From Lentisphaerota bacterium (lineage in GTDB: Bacteria; Verrucomicrobiota; Lentisphaeria; Victivallales; Victivallaceae), in NCBI GenBank assembly GCA_015061685.1, contig SUWD01000006.1:58029-122028 (forward strand): 64,000 nucleotides of DNA, written 5' to 3'. This document shows, in pieces, positions 1 to 8,797 of the stretch. The notes beneath the pieces are model-generated. The model did not search any database, had not been told where the DNA came from, and saw only the letters and a program-made list of their open reading frames with translations. Position numbers and translations under genes: made by a program. The number at the start of each line of letters is the position of its first letter. Within the stretch, counting starts at the first letter, position 1.

Positions 1-633
1 CGTCATCTCCCCGGAGCAAAATGCCATTATCACCCTCTTACTTTTGCCTGGCTGCTGGGACACACATTGGAACTGGCTGCCCAAACACCGCTGCCGCAAC
101 TGCTAAAAGAAGAAGTGATTTATCCGCTCGGTCTGGAAAATGATATATTTTTCGGCATAGATGCCGTAACTGCCAAACGTCTTGTCCCGGTGGATGATCT
201 TCTTATGCCGCAAAAACCGGCATGGGAAGCCGTTTTGATGAATGATCCGGCGGTACAACGCTGCTGTATTCCCTCCTTTGGCGGCATCGGCAATGCAAAA
301 GGCCTGGTCAATTTTTACCGTCAGCTGCGGGGAAAACTGGTCAGCAATGAGACCTTTGACTACGCAACAAGCAAACTTTTCCGTTCACCGGATGATCCGT
401 TGAAAGTCAATGAATGGAGTAAATTCGCTTTGGGACTTATCCTGCCGGGATTCCCGGAACACCCCCGGATGTTTTGCGGACACAGCGGAGCCGCCGGGAC
501 TGAAGCATTTTACATGCCGGATTACGACATCGCTTTTGCGTTTGTCAAAAACCGCCTCAATCCGGCTCACCCCATTCATCCGGTACGCAACCGCATTTCC
601 CAACTGCTGCAGATCCCGGAAAGAGTCTGGTAA
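1..633 (+). CDS. Beta-lactamase-fold serine hydrolase, C-terminal part (partial)
   Basis: The frame is open from base 1, so the N-terminal half, including the SxxK nucleophile motif expected of class C beta-lactamase/esterase relatives, lies outside the window. The visible part ends in a segment that matches the family's third active-site motif: GHSGAAG (HSG in place of KTG/HTG) at about bases 478-498, followed by a strand typical of the fold (DYDIAFAFVKNR). The first in-frame start-like codon (TTG at 67) is probably internal. Members are usually carboxylesterases, peptidases or penicillin-recognising enzymes, and the substrate cannot be told from this part. It ends 5 bases before the convergent end of the isomerase gene. 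Confidence 0.75.
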   Translation, partial: RHLPGAKCHYHPLTFAWLLGHTLELAAQTPLPQLLKEEVIYPLGLENDIFFGIDAVTAKRLVPVDDLLMPQKPAWEAVLMNDPAVQRCCIPSFGGIGNAKGLVNFYRQLRGKLVSNETFDYATSKLFRSPDDPLKVNEWSKFALGLILPGFPEHPRMFCGHSGAAGTEAFYMPDYDIAFAFVKNRLNPAHPIHPVRNRISQLLQIPERVW

Positions 634-638
634 TCAAT

Positions 639-1526
639 TCAGAACAATGACGGGAATATCTGACGGTAACGTTTGACCAGATCAGATATGGATATGCCGC
701 AGCCGAAAATTTCTGCTTCGGTCTGCAAAGTCTCCAGCACCGGAGCATTATTCAAAAGATCCCAAGCCATTTTCTGCCAGTCGATCATTCCCATTCCCGG
801 CGGCAAATGCTGATCATCTGTCCCATTATTGTCGTGCAGATGGCATGTCACCATCCGGGGAGCCATTTTTTCAAACGCATGGTTCTCAAATCCGATATTT
901 CCCTGCCAGACCTGATTGACCAGATAATCGCTGTAAACACCCTTTCTCTCTGCATCACGCATCATATTGGCATGACCGCAGTCAAAACAGCATCCCAGAT
1001 AAGAGTTATTGAAATAATTGACATAATACATCACTTCATCCGGGGTATTGGATCTTTCAAAAGCATTTTCAACCGCAATGAATACGCCATTCTTTTCTGC
1101 GACCGGAAGCAATTCTGTCAGAGATTCAATGACCAGCGGCCGGATAACTTCATTCGGAGTGTGATCGACCACGCTGTTGTATGCTCCGACGTGCATGGTG
1201 TAGGTACGGCATCCCAATTCGGCGGCATAGGTGATCGCTTTGGAGTGTTCCTCGATTATTGCTTTACGTCTGGCACGGCACATACAGCCAAGATCATAAC
1301 ACTCCCCGTAAGGTGCGTGCATATCATTAAATCTTACTTTCCCTCTGGCAGCAAAAGTAACCGTCCGGAAAAACTCCGGTTCCCGGAGCAGACGGGTCAT
1401 CCACGGATTGGTAAAAACAAGATTATCCGCCCCGTTATCATGAAATTCAGCAAAGGCACTTGCCAGCAGACGGTCGGGAAAATCACCCCAATCACAAAAA
1501 AAACTCAATCTGATTTTATCTTTCAT
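639..1526 (-). CDS. Sugar phosphate isomerase/epimerase-like TIM-barrel protein
   Basis: 295 residues with the pattern of the xylose isomerase-like/AP-endonuclease-2 TIM barrel. Candidate divalent metal ligands are seen at strand ends: the Glu of VENAFE, the Asp/His of FDCGHANMM, the His of TCHLHDNNG and a Glu near the C-terminus (QTEAE). Such proteins isomerise or epimerise sugars or inositol derivatives, or serve as unassigned hydrolases; no specific substrate is visible. Its ATG overlaps the TGA of the upstream dihydrouridine synthase (ATGA, four bases), so the two genes are translationally coupled. The pairing looks like a transcription unit rather than a pathway. Confidence 0.7.
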   Translation of the reverse strand: MKDKIRLSFFCDWGDFPDRLLASAFAEFHDNGADNLVFTNPWMTRLLREPEFFRTVTFAARGKVRFNDMHAPYGECYDLGCMCRARRKAIIEEHSKAITYAAELGCRTYTMHVGAYNSVVDHTPNEVIRPLVIESLTELLPVAEKNGVFIAVENAFERSNTPDEVMYYVNYFNNSYLGCCFDCGHANMMRDAERKGVYSDYLVNQVWQGNIGFENHAFEKMAPRMVTCHLHDNNGTDDQHLPPGMGMIDWQKMAWDLLNNAPVLETLQTEAEIFGCGISISDLVKRYRQIFPSLF

Positions 1527-2401
1527 TCTTCTTTTCCATCTTTTATCAATGCTTTGAATTGCGAAGAATCACACCCCCACAACATTTTAGCCATTTCGAT
1601 CAAAGCCCCGCCGCCGACACCGCATTGGCGTAAAACTGACATAAACTTTTCCCTGCCCTCCTCCGGAGCGGTCTCATCCCCGGAAAAACGCCGCAGTAAA
1701 AACGGATCACGCATCCACGGACGGGCGATCATAACTCCGGCACAGCCGGTTGTTTCCACCAGAGCTTGTGCCTCAACGACCGAAGAAATATCCCCATTGG
1801 CGATCAGAGGAGTCCTGCCGCACAACCGAACTGCTTCAGCGATTCTCTCTTCCCGGTATTTCTTTGCCGCAGAATCGTAAGCTTCAGTGACAGTACGGTA
1901 GTGAAAGAAAATTTTGGCAATTTTTCCGCTCTGCGAAATTGCAGGCAGAATTTTCCGCATATCCTCCGGATCAGCAAAACCGCTGCGTAACTTCACTGAA
2001 ACCTTACCCTCCGGCAGCAGCGAAGCGGTTTTTATGCACAAATCAACTGCCGCAGCCGGATCTTTCAGCAATCCGCCGCCGGCATGATGTTTTACCACCC
2101 GCTGACTCGGACACCCGAGATTGAGATTGATCCCGGAAATCCGCGGATCATCAAGCAGAATTCTGCCGCATTGTGCCAGCAATTCCGGATCGCTGCCCAT
2201 CAACTGCACGATCAGAGGTATCCCGCTTTGCAGATAGGAGGAGATTTTATGAAAAAGCTTTCTTTTCCCCGGCACCACATCCGTCAAACGGATAAAAGGC
2301 GTCATCCAGCGGGAAGTCAACCGCAGCTTTTGAACTGCCAATGCAAATTCATCACTGCCAACGCCCTCCATCGGTCCGGGCCAAACCTCAAATCCAACCA
2401 T
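1523..2401 (-). CDS. tRNA-dihydrouridine synthase (Dus family)
   Basis: FMN-dependent reduction of uridine to dihydrouridine in tRNA D-loops. Family marks are GPMEGVGSDEF near the N-terminus (FMN phosphate/entry loop), NLGCPSQRVVKHHAGGGLL with the catalytic Cys, the KLRSGF strand, FHYRT (equivalent of HxRT) and the late NGD and ARPWM phosphate-binding loops. About 292 residues, slightly shorter than typical Dus. An in-frame ATG exists at 2425, but a TATATT -10-like box directly abuts it on the minus strand. The ATG at 2401, preceded by AAGGA, is therefore the better start. Subfamily A, B or C cannot be assigned by eye. It is coupled to the isomerase downstream. Confidence 0.88.
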   Translation of the reverse strand: MVGFEVWPGPMEGVGSDEFALAVQKLRLTSRWMTPFIRLTDVVPGKRKLFHKISSYLQSGIPLIVQLMGSDPELLAQCGRILLDDPRISGINLNLGCPSQRVVKHHAGGGLLKDPAAAVDLCIKTASLLPEGKVSVKLRSGFADPEDMRKILPAISQSGKIAKIFFHYRTVTEAYDSAAKKYREERIAEAVRLCGRTPLIANGDISSVVEAQALVETTGCAGVMIARPWMRDPFLLRRFSGDETAPEEGREKFMSVLRQCGVGGGALIEMAKMLWGCDSSQFKALIKDGKEE

Positions 2402-2425
2402 AACAATATATCCTTGCTTCTTCAT

Positions 2426-2492
2426 AATATAGCACCATTTCGGAACATTTACCAGTTCGGAAACTTGAATTTTTCATACCATGTGCTATATT
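2426..2492. promoter_or_regulatory. Divergent promoter region with mirrored -10 boxes
   Basis: AATATAGCAC (2426-2435) and GTGCTATATT (2483-2492) are exact reverse complements, and each contains a TATATT box pointing outward. On the plus strand TTGAAT (2465-2470) lies 16 bases before TATATT (2487-2492), giving a plausible promoter for the CBM48-like gene. On the minus strand the box at 2431-2426 would start transcription just inside the nominal dus ATG. The identical GTGC flank next to each -10 could be a shared operator or chance. Confidence 0.5.
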
Positions 2493-2533
2493 AATAAAAG
2501 TAACATGATAAACACCTTCCGGAGGAGTGCAGT

Positions 2534-2821
2534 ATGACAGAGTTAAAAAAAGAGAAAGATATCATCACGGTCTGCTTTTCTTATTCTGCTGCTCCGGGAC
2601 ACAAAGTCTGCCTTGCCGGGGTTTTCAACGACTGGGATCCGGAACGCAATCTGATGGAGTATTCCACTGAAAAAGGTGTTTACTCTTGTACCGTCCAGCT
2701 TTCCCCCGGCGTCTATGAATACAAACTTATCGTTGATGGCGAATGGCTTCTGGATGAGGGAAATCCCAATTTCGTATCCAACGACTTCGGCACGCTCAAC
2801 AGCATCGTTACAGTGAAATAA
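2534..2821 (+). CDS. Small CBM48/AMPK-type glycogen-binding domain protein
   Basis: 95 residues that are almost entirely one early-set beta-sandwich of the CBM48/AMPK glycogen-binding type. Hallmarks are VCLAGVFNDWDP (the G-x-FN-x-W core), followed by an aromatic strand, then PGVYEYKLIVDGEWLLDEGNPNFVSNDFG, quoted here only for its YEYK/VDG/W/NP pattern. These domains bind alpha-glucans in branching and debranching enzymes or kinase beta subunits; free-standing copies are of unknown role, perhaps glycogen targeting. The start has a strong GGAGGAG about six bases upstream. Convergent with the glycosyltransferase gene, six bases away. Confidence 0.8.
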   Translation: MTELKKEKDIITVCFSYSAAPGHKVCLAGVFNDWDPERNLMEYSTEKGVYSCTVQLSPGVYEYKLIVDGEWLLDEGNPNFVSNDFGTLNSIVTVK

Positions 2822-2827
2822 CCGGTT

Positions 2828-3820
2828 TTACCTGCCTTTTTTCCGTTTCCGGGATTTCTGCAGCGGCAGATTCAAAGTTTTTGCTTCTTTATGTACGATC
2901 CGGATAATTGATGCCGGAGTGATCTGTTGCCCTTTTTCCCGGCGGAAAGTTATCCACTTATTTGACACAATTCCGGTCGGCAGAGTATTTTCATTATCGC
3001 AAACCGTCAGTCCGGGAGCTTCAAGCACTGCTCCGAGGCAGGCATATCCCGGATCATCAACTATCGAAAATGAAGAAAAACCGAATACATACATCATGGC
3101 AAAAAGATCAGCTCTGCCGCAAAAATCAAAACATTTTTTCCCCGGCAGTTTTTGAGCAATATTTTTACAGATTTCCCGGTTGCGGCTGTTTCCGAAAAGA
3201 GCAACTATCCCGCCGTGACGGATCCACCACAAGGCAACTTTTGCATAATCAAAGCCGCCTTTTACCGGCATGATACTCAACAGCAGCGGATGATGAAAAA
3301 GATACGGGATCTTTCCGGTCAATTCGTCAGCGGCAAGCGGAATAGCGAAATCCGGAAAAGAGTTTTCAAACACTTCTCCGCCAAAAACTTTGGCAATGGA
3401 GTTATAATAATGCAGCAGACCATGTATCTCTGATTTACCGGCTGAAAATCTCCCGGCAAAAAACAGGGAATACCAACTGTTATTTCCTCCGTAAAGTACC
3501 GGAACTCCGGCAAGTTTCAACCCGAAAACATCCTTGAATCGATAATCTAAAAGCAGTGCTGCTCCGGCATGCAGCTGTTTTACTCTCCGGCATTCATCTT
3601 TGCTCCAAAAACGCCGGGAAATATCCAAGACAATAATATCATCAACAAACTCCAATGCTTGATAAAGCTGGATATTTTCCCTGCCGGTAACAACAAACAA
3701 TCCGCAATTCTCCGGAACGATCTTTTTTAATGCCGCAAGTGCCGGCAATGCCGCAAGTGCAAAATCCAGTTTATCCGGCACTCTTACCAGCAAACCATTC
3801 CGCCATTCTTTTATCCGCAT
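2828..3820 (-). CDS. Glycosyltransferase family 9 (heptosyltransferase-like)
   Basis: 330 residues. The N-terminal LLVRVPDKLDFALAALPALA matches the family 9 opening (usually VxRxxxIGDxxLxxPxL), and a second half with a GKKCFDFCGRADLF segment resembles the C-terminal nucleotide-sugar domain, where GT9 members usually have a D-x-x-G-x-T-sl pattern. GT9 enzymes add heptose or related sugars to lipopolysaccharide core. The canonical N-terminal GD is replaced by LD, and the C-terminal NDTG-like motif is not obvious, so the protein may be a divergent member. Lysine/arginine-rich C-terminus. Single gene, divergent from mreB. Confidence 0.6.
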   Translation of the reverse strand: MRIKEWRNGLLVRVPDKLDFALAALPALAALKKIVPENCGLFVVTGRENIQLYQALEFVDDIIVLDISRRFWSKDECRRVKQLHAGAALLLDYRFKDVFGLKLAGVPVLYGGNNSWYSLFFAGRFSAGKSEIHGLLHYYNSIAKVFGGEVFENSFPDFAIPLAADELTGKIPYLFHHPLLLSIMPVKGGFDYAKVALWWIRHGGIVALFGNSRNREICKNIAQKLPGKKCFDFCGRADLFAMMYVFGFSSFSIVDDPGYACLGAVLEAPGLTVCDNENTLPTGIVSNKWITFRREKGQQITPASIIRIVHKEAKTLNLPLQKSRKRKKGR

Positions 3821-4071
3821 CTCATCTCTTGATCCGTAAAAACTTATTTCTGCACATTTTCTGACATTTTCAATAAAATATCACAAATGGATGTTTTTTT
3901 CAAAAGCAAAGGACGTTTTTTTGAGAAAAAAATGCTTTTTAATTGTGAAATAACTTGAAAAAACGGTGTTTGTAAGTTTTATTATATAAGTGGCAATTTT
4001 TTTGCTGTGAACCGGGCAGACATTTCTGCCTTATGTTTCTGTTTTCAAAATCAGTAAAAAGGCGGATATAA

Positions 4072-5097
4072 ATGAGTACACAATTTTTAGCTCGGATGTT
4101 TTCGGCATACATCGGAATCGACTTGGGAACTGCCAACTGTCTCGTTTTTGTGCGGGATCAGGGCGTAGTCCTGAATGAGCCGTCTGTCGTCGCCATCAAA
4201 ATCAATACCAAAGAAGTTCTCGCTGTCGGCAGTGCCGCCAAAGAGATGCTCGGCAAAACTCCGACCAATATCGCCGCCATCCGCCCGATGAAAGACGGCG
4301 TGATCGCCAATTATGAAGTCACCGAAGACATGCTGCGTTACTTCATCCAGCGTGCCATACATACCGTACCCTGGTTCAAACGTCTGCTCCGCCCCCGGGT
4401 GCTGATCGCCGTCCCCTCCGGAATCACCGAAGTTGAACGCCGTGCCGTAATGGACAGTGCCAAACATGCCGGTGCCGGAGAGGTCGTCCTGGTGGAAGAA
4501 CCCATGGCTGCCGCCGTCGGTGTCGGTTTGCCGGTCGCCGATGCAACCGGAAGCATGATCGTTGATATCGGCGGAGGTACTACCGAAGTGGCTGTGATCT
4601 CCCTCTCCGGTATTGCCAGTGCCAAAAGCGTCCGTGTCGGCGGAGATATTCTGGATCAGGCGATCGCCCAGCACCTCAAAAAAGAGTACAATATGCAGAT
4701 CAGCGAACTTGCCGCAGAACAGATCAAGATCGATATCGGCAGTGCTTATCCGGTGCAGGATGAAAAAACCATGAATGTCAAAGGTTTTGATATGATCGCC
4801 CGTATGCCCAAAGCGATAAATATCAACGCCGCAGAGATCCGCAAGGCTCTCCAGGGTCCGATAACCACCATTCTGGAGGCTGTCCGTGCCACGCTGGATG
4901 TCTGCCCTCCGGGACTGGCAGCCGATCTGCTCGACCGCGGTATCATGCTTGCCGGCGGTGGAGCCAAACTTACCGGTCTGGATAAGCTCCTTTCCGAAGA
5001 AACCGGACTGCCGGTTTTCGTTTCAGAAGAACCCCTCAATGCTGTGGTCAACGGTACCGGCGTAATGCTTCAGGAAAACAGCATTTGGTCAGCATAA
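4072..5097 (+). CDS. mreB: Rod-shape determining protein MreB
   Basis: 341 residues, normal length. Bacterial actin that organises lateral wall synthesis. Seen: phosphate 1 loop GIDLGTANC at about residues 16-24, membrane-binding amphipathic N-terminus (MSTQFLARMF), connect/phosphate 2 motif VDIGGGTTEVA at about 163-173, adenosine loop GGGAKLTGLDKLL, and the MreB core AVPSGITEVERRAV. The 251-base AT-rich region upstream (3821-4071) contains TTGAAA (3955-3960) followed by TTATTATATAAG, a possible promoter, and no coding sequence I can support. The usual mreC/mreD neighbours are absent; a DUF2156 gene follows after 15 bases. Confidence 0.97.
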   Translation: MSTQFLARMFSAYIGIDLGTANCLVFVRDQGVVLNEPSVVAIKINTKEVLAVGSAAKEMLGKTPTNIAAIRPMKDGVIANYEVTEDMLRYFIQRAIHTVPWFKRLLRPRVLIAVPSGITEVERRAVMDSAKHAGAGEVVLVEEPMAAAVGVGLPVADATGSMIVDIGGGTTEVAVISLSGIASAKSVRVGGDILDQAIAQHLKKEYNMQISELAAEQIKIDIGSAYPVQDEKTMNVKGFDMIARMPKAININAAEIRKALQGPITTILEAVRATLDVCPPGLAADLLDRGIMLAGGGAKLTGLDKLLSEETGLPVFVSEEPLNAVVNGTGVMLQENSIWSA

Positions 5098-5112
5098 CTT
5101 TTTAAGGAAAAT

Positions 5113-6012
5113 ATGAAAATATCTTTGAAATCTCTGCGTCCGGTGGAGTTGTCCGACCGGGCCCGTTTTGATGAAGAACTGGACAAAATGGCAAGTCAGA
5201 GCTGCGAAGCCTGTTTCCCCAACATTTTCATGTACCGGGAGCCTTACGGTATTGAATTTGCCGATATTGCCGGACGTCTGGTCGTTTACGAAAGAGCCAC
5301 CCGGATCATTCATTATCCGCTCGGTGAAAAAACCGATGATGAATTGCTCTACCGTATCAGCAAAGCATTTGCCGATGCCGGATTGACCGACGGCGGAGTT
5401 TACGACGTGCCGGAATCATTTCTGGACGACTATCCGGATTGCGACCGTTTCTTTGAGCTGGAATACGATGAGGGTGCTATCGACTATCTTTTCTCCGTTG
5501 AAAAAATCGCCACTTTCACCGGCCCGAAATTGAGAAAAAAACACAATCTGGTCAAGCAGTTTCAGGCTAACTGGCCCTATGCTGAAGTGCGAAAAATCAC
5601 CAAAGAGGATATTCCGGTGGCGGCAAAACTCGCTTACGATCTCAATTCCCGTCTGGAACAGTGCGAATTTCTGGATGAAGAAGCTCTCGCTCTGAAAAGT
5701 GCATGGGATAACTTTGAAGAACTCGGCTTGGAGGGGATCCTCCTTTTCGCTGAACCCGGATATCCTGCCGGATTGTCCGTTTACAGCACCCTGCCCAATA
5801 CCGATACCGTGGATATCCACTTTGAGAAAGCTGACCACGCAGTCAAAGGTGCTTCCCAGACCCTCACCTGGCAGCTGGCTATCGCTCTGCGGGGCAAAGC
5901 TAAATTCATGAACCGGGAACAGGATATGAATGAAGAATCTCTCCGTCATGCCAAACGTTCTCTGGATCCGGAACGCTTCTTCAAACGTTACTTCCTGCGG
6001 AATATCAAATAA
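5113..6012 (+). CDS. DUF2156 family protein (LPG synthetase C-terminal-like acyltransferase)
   Basis: 299 residues with the DUF2156/phosphatidylglycerol lysyltransferase C-terminal pattern: LRPVELSDRARFDEEL opening, FPNIFMYRE, a central LRKKHNLVKQFQ segment and an NREQDMNEESLRHAKRSLDP segment near the end that fits the family's GNAT-like core. Full-length MprF relatives transfer aminoacyl groups to lipids, but stand-alone members like this have no established function. It is cytosolic, with no membrane segment. Probably cotranscribed with mreB and ends shortly before a bidirectional terminator. Confidence 0.75.
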   Translation: MKISLKSLRPVELSDRARFDEELDKMASQSCEACFPNIFMYREPYGIEFADIAGRLVVYERATRIIHYPLGEKTDDELLYRISKAFADAGLTDGGVYDVPESFLDDYPDCDRFFELEYDEGAIDYLFSVEKIATFTGPKLRKKHNLVKQFQANWPYAEVRKITKEDIPVAAKLAYDLNSRLEQCEFLDEEALALKSAWDNFEELGLEGILLFAEPGYPAGLSVYSTLPNTDTVDIHFEKADHAVKGASQTLTWQLAIALRGKAKFMNREQDMNEESLRHAKRSLDPERFFKRYFLRNIK

Positions 6013-6058
6013 CGATCCGTTTATTGTCCCATTTTACAAAATTCCGGACAATGCCATC

Positions 6059-6110
6059 AAAAAAAGGGCCTTTGCCAAACCTCACCGAGGTAAGCAACGC
6101 CCCTTTTTTT
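6059..6110. terminator. Bidirectional rho-independent terminator
   Basis: A-tract plus GGGC (6059-6069) pairs with GCCCC plus T-tract (6099-6110), and an inner ACCTC/GAGGT hairpin caps it (6079-6091). It sits between the convergent DUF2156 and thyX genes and has T-runs on both strands. Confidence 0.8.
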
Positions 6111-6136
6111 ACTTCGCAAATCGCAATCTGCGGAAA

Positions 6137-6832
6137 TTACCACTCCTGCCCCTGTTTGGCGAAATAAGCCGCCACATTGGGGATAAAGGGTTTAATCAGC
6201 TTCTTGATTGCGATGGCATATTCCCGGATCTCCCACTGGGCGTGTTCACTGTCACGCAATTCAAGGAAGTGGAGCAGATTGGAAAGATCAACCGTACCCC
6301 AGAAAGTAACCATCATATTCTGCGGCAGAACTCCGCGTGCCTGTTCACGGCAGACGCCGGACTCCAGAAGCTTGTCGTAAAGTGCCAAGCTCGCTTTATT
6401 GTGATCGGCAATCAAACCGGCAAGAGCAGTTCCGTCAAAATCCGGATCGCTGAATGATGCCTGACGGTTGTTCTCCGACTGACGGCGTAATTCGGACGGA
6501 GTGTAAAACTCCATGTCGATCTCCGTATAACGCCGGGAAATCTCATTATAGCTCCAGGTGCGGTGCCGGTGCCACTGACCACGGACAAACAGCGGGCAAT
6601 GGATGCTGAAAGTAAATACCATGTGTTCCAGAGGGCTGGTATGCTTATTGGCAATGAGATATTCCAAAAGCTTCACATCCCTTTCTTCCATCTCATTTTT
6701 GAGTTTTCCGAAAGAGACACGGGCGGCATTGACAATGGTGGATTCACTGCCGAGATGGTCGATCAGACCGACCCATCCCTGACCGTCAAGAACTTTGACA
6801 TGATTGGTCGGCGGCACATTCAGGTGTTCCAT
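6137..6832 (-). CDS. thyX: Flavin-dependent thymidylate synthase ThyX
   Basis: 231 residues, usual length. Makes dTMP from dUMP using methylenetetrahydrofolate, FAD and NADPH. The diagnostic ThyX motif RHRxxSxNxxSxRY is present as RHRTWSYNEISRRYTE. Also seen: SPLEHMVFTF (FAD/dUMP site), the Arg-rich REQARGVLP segment and NLLHFLELR (folate/dUMP contact). The short AT-rich gap 6833-6904 separates it from the typA end and contains no further gene. No thyA is visible in the window. Confidence 0.97.
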   Translation of the reverse strand: MEHLNVPPTNHVKVLDGQGWVGLIDHLGSESTIVNAARVSFGKLKNEMEERDVKLLEYLIANKHTSPLEHMVFTFSIHCPLFVRGQWHRHRTWSYNEISRRYTEIDMEFYTPSELRRQSENNRQASFSDPDFDGTALAGLIADHNKASLALYDKLLESGVCREQARGVLPQNMMVTFWGTVDLSNLLHFLELRDSEHAQWEIREYAIAIKKLIKPFIPNVAAYFAKQGQEW

Positions 6833-6904
6833 AATTTAACTCCATTTAAATGTTACAAAATACAGTTACACAGAAATATAGCACCTCTGTTGGAATAAAT
6901 CAAG

Positions 6905-8710
6905 TTATAATCCCAATTCTTTTACATGTTGACGGCGGCGTTCCAATTCTGTCAGCAGAATTTTCCGCAACCGGATCGTTTTGGGAGTGACTTCAACCAA
7001 TTCATCATCCTCGATATATTCAAGAGCCTGTTCCAGAGACATCTTTCTTGCCGGGGCGATTTTCATATTGCGGTCACTGCCGGCGGCACGGAGGTTGGTA
7101 AGCTGTTTTGCCCGCTGGACGTTGACCACAAGATCACCGTCTTTGCAGTGTTCCCCGACGATCATTCCCTCGTAAGCATCCACACCGGGATCGATGAAAA
7201 ATTCACCACGCTGCTGGAGACCGTCGATGGCAAACGGCAATGCTTTGCCCGCCGCCATACTCACCATGACCCCGTTGGTTCTGCCGGGAATTGCTCCCTT
7301 GAATGGTTCATAGTGATCAAATATGTGGTTGACGATAGCTTCACCCTGACTGGCGGTAAGAGCTTTACTGCGGAAACCGATCAACCCCCGGGTGGGGATG
7401 AAGAAATCCAATATCTGCCGGTTGCCCCGGGATTCCATCTGGATCAATTCGCCGCGGCGTAAGCCGACCATTTCGATGATTCTGCCGGCAAAATCGTTTG
7501 GTACATCCACGGTAAGTCTTTCAATGGGTTCATTCTGAACTCCGTCGATCTCCTTGCAGATGACCTGCGGTTTGCCGACAGAAAGTTCATATCCTTCACG
7601 GCGCATGGTCTCAATAAGGATCGCCAGATGCAGCACACCACGGCCGGAAACGTTGAAAGAGTCTCCGCTGACAGCCTCGACCCGCAAAGCGACATCTCGT
7701 TCAGTTTCATTGAAAAGTCTTTCCCGCAACTGGCGGCTGCTGACAAATTTACCCTCTTTGCCGAAAAATGGCGAATCGTTGATCCGGAAAAGCATGGACA
7801 AAGTCGGTTCATCAATGGCAATCGGCGGCATTGCTTCGGGGACTTCAGCATCACAGATGGTATCGGAAATATCGACATCCGGAATACCGACGATAGCACA
7901 CAGATCTCCGCAACGCACCTGATCGGTCTCCTGTCTGCCCAATCCCTCAAAGGTAAAGAGCTGTTTGATATGTGCCGGAGCAGTTCTGCCGTCCCGTTTG
8001 ATAATTGAGAGCGGTTTTTTCAAATCCAGTGTACCGCGGTAAACCCTGCCGATACCGATTCTGCCGACAAAGGTCGAATAATCAAGAGTGGCGACCTGCA
8101 GCTGCACTGCTCCGTCTCTTACCGGCGGCGGCGGCACACAATCGATCATCGCATCCAGAAGCGGAGTGAATGATTCCGGGGTGTCATCCAGATTACGGAT
8201 CGCCCAGCCGTCTCTGCCGCTGGCAAAGAGCGTCGGGAAATCAAGCTGCTCATCGGAAGCATCCAATTCGCAGAAAAGATCAAAAACTTTGTTCTGGATC
8301 TCGGCGGGACGGGCATCGGGCTTGTCCAATTTGTTGATGACAACCACCGGACGCAGATTGAGAGAAAGAGCCTTGTCCAGCACGAAACGGGTCTGGGGCA
8401 TGGGCCCCTCGGCGGCATCGACCAGAAGCAGAACTCCGTCGGCAAGTTTCAAAACCCGCTCGACCTGACCGCCGAAGTCGCTGTGTCCCGGAGTGTCAAT
8501 AAGGTTGATTTTGGTATTGCGGTAGGTGATACTGATATTTTTGGAAAGGATGGTGATACCACGTTCACGCTCCTGATCGTTGCTGTCAAGGAAGCACTCC
8601 TCGACTACCTCATTATCCCGGAAAAGTTTAGCCTGCCGGGAGATCTTATCCACCAAAGTGGTTTTGCCATGGTCAACATGGGCAATAATAGCGATGTTTC
8701 TGATGTCCAT
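6905..8710 (-). CDS. typA: Ribosome-associated GTPase TypA/BipA
   Basis: About 601 residues, typical length. Translational GTPase of the EF-G group acting in ribosome assembly and stress or cold adaptation. G1 AHVDHGKT, G2/switch I RERGITI, G3 DTPGHSDF, G4 NKLDKPD, followed by domain II (VGRIGIGRVYRG), domain III, EF-G-like domain V and the TypA C-terminal domain (GRTNGVMVS, RKMSLEQALEYIEDDELVEVTP). A longer frame with a TTG-side extension up to 8758 exists, but the ATG at 8710 begins the conserved MDIRNIAIIAHVDHGK, so that start was chosen. Confidence 0.97.
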   Translation of the reverse strand: MDIRNIAIIAHVDHGKTTLVDKISRQAKLFRDNEVVEECFLDSNDQERERGITILSKNISITYRNTKINLIDTPGHSDFGGQVERVLKLADGVLLLVDAAEGPMPQTRFVLDKALSLNLRPVVVINKLDKPDARPAEIQNKVFDLFCELDASDEQLDFPTLFASGRDGWAIRNLDDTPESFTPLLDAMIDCVPPPPVRDGAVQLQVATLDYSTFVGRIGIGRVYRGTLDLKKPLSIIKRDGRTAPAHIKQLFTFEGLGRQETDQVRCGDLCAIVGIPDVDISDTICDAEVPEAMPPIAIDEPTLSMLFRINDSPFFGKEGKFVSSRQLRERLFNETERDVALRVEAVSGDSFNVSGRGVLHLAILIETMRREGYELSVGKPQVICKEIDGVQNEPIERLTVDVPNDFAGRIIEMVGLRRGELIQMESRGNRQILDFFIPTRGLIGFRSKALTASQGEAIVNHIFDHYEPFKGAIPGRTNGVMVSMAAGKALPFAIDGLQQRGEFFIDPGVDAYEGMIVGEHCKDGDLVVNVQRAKQLTNLRAAGSDRNMKIAPARKMSLEQALEYIEDDELVEVTPKTIRLRKILLTELERRRQHVKELGL

Positions 8711-8797
8711 AAGAATTCTCTGTTTTTTGACCAATATGATATTCTTATAATATACCACAAAAACAGCAATTCTGCAAATAAAAACAGTAAAGTCAAC

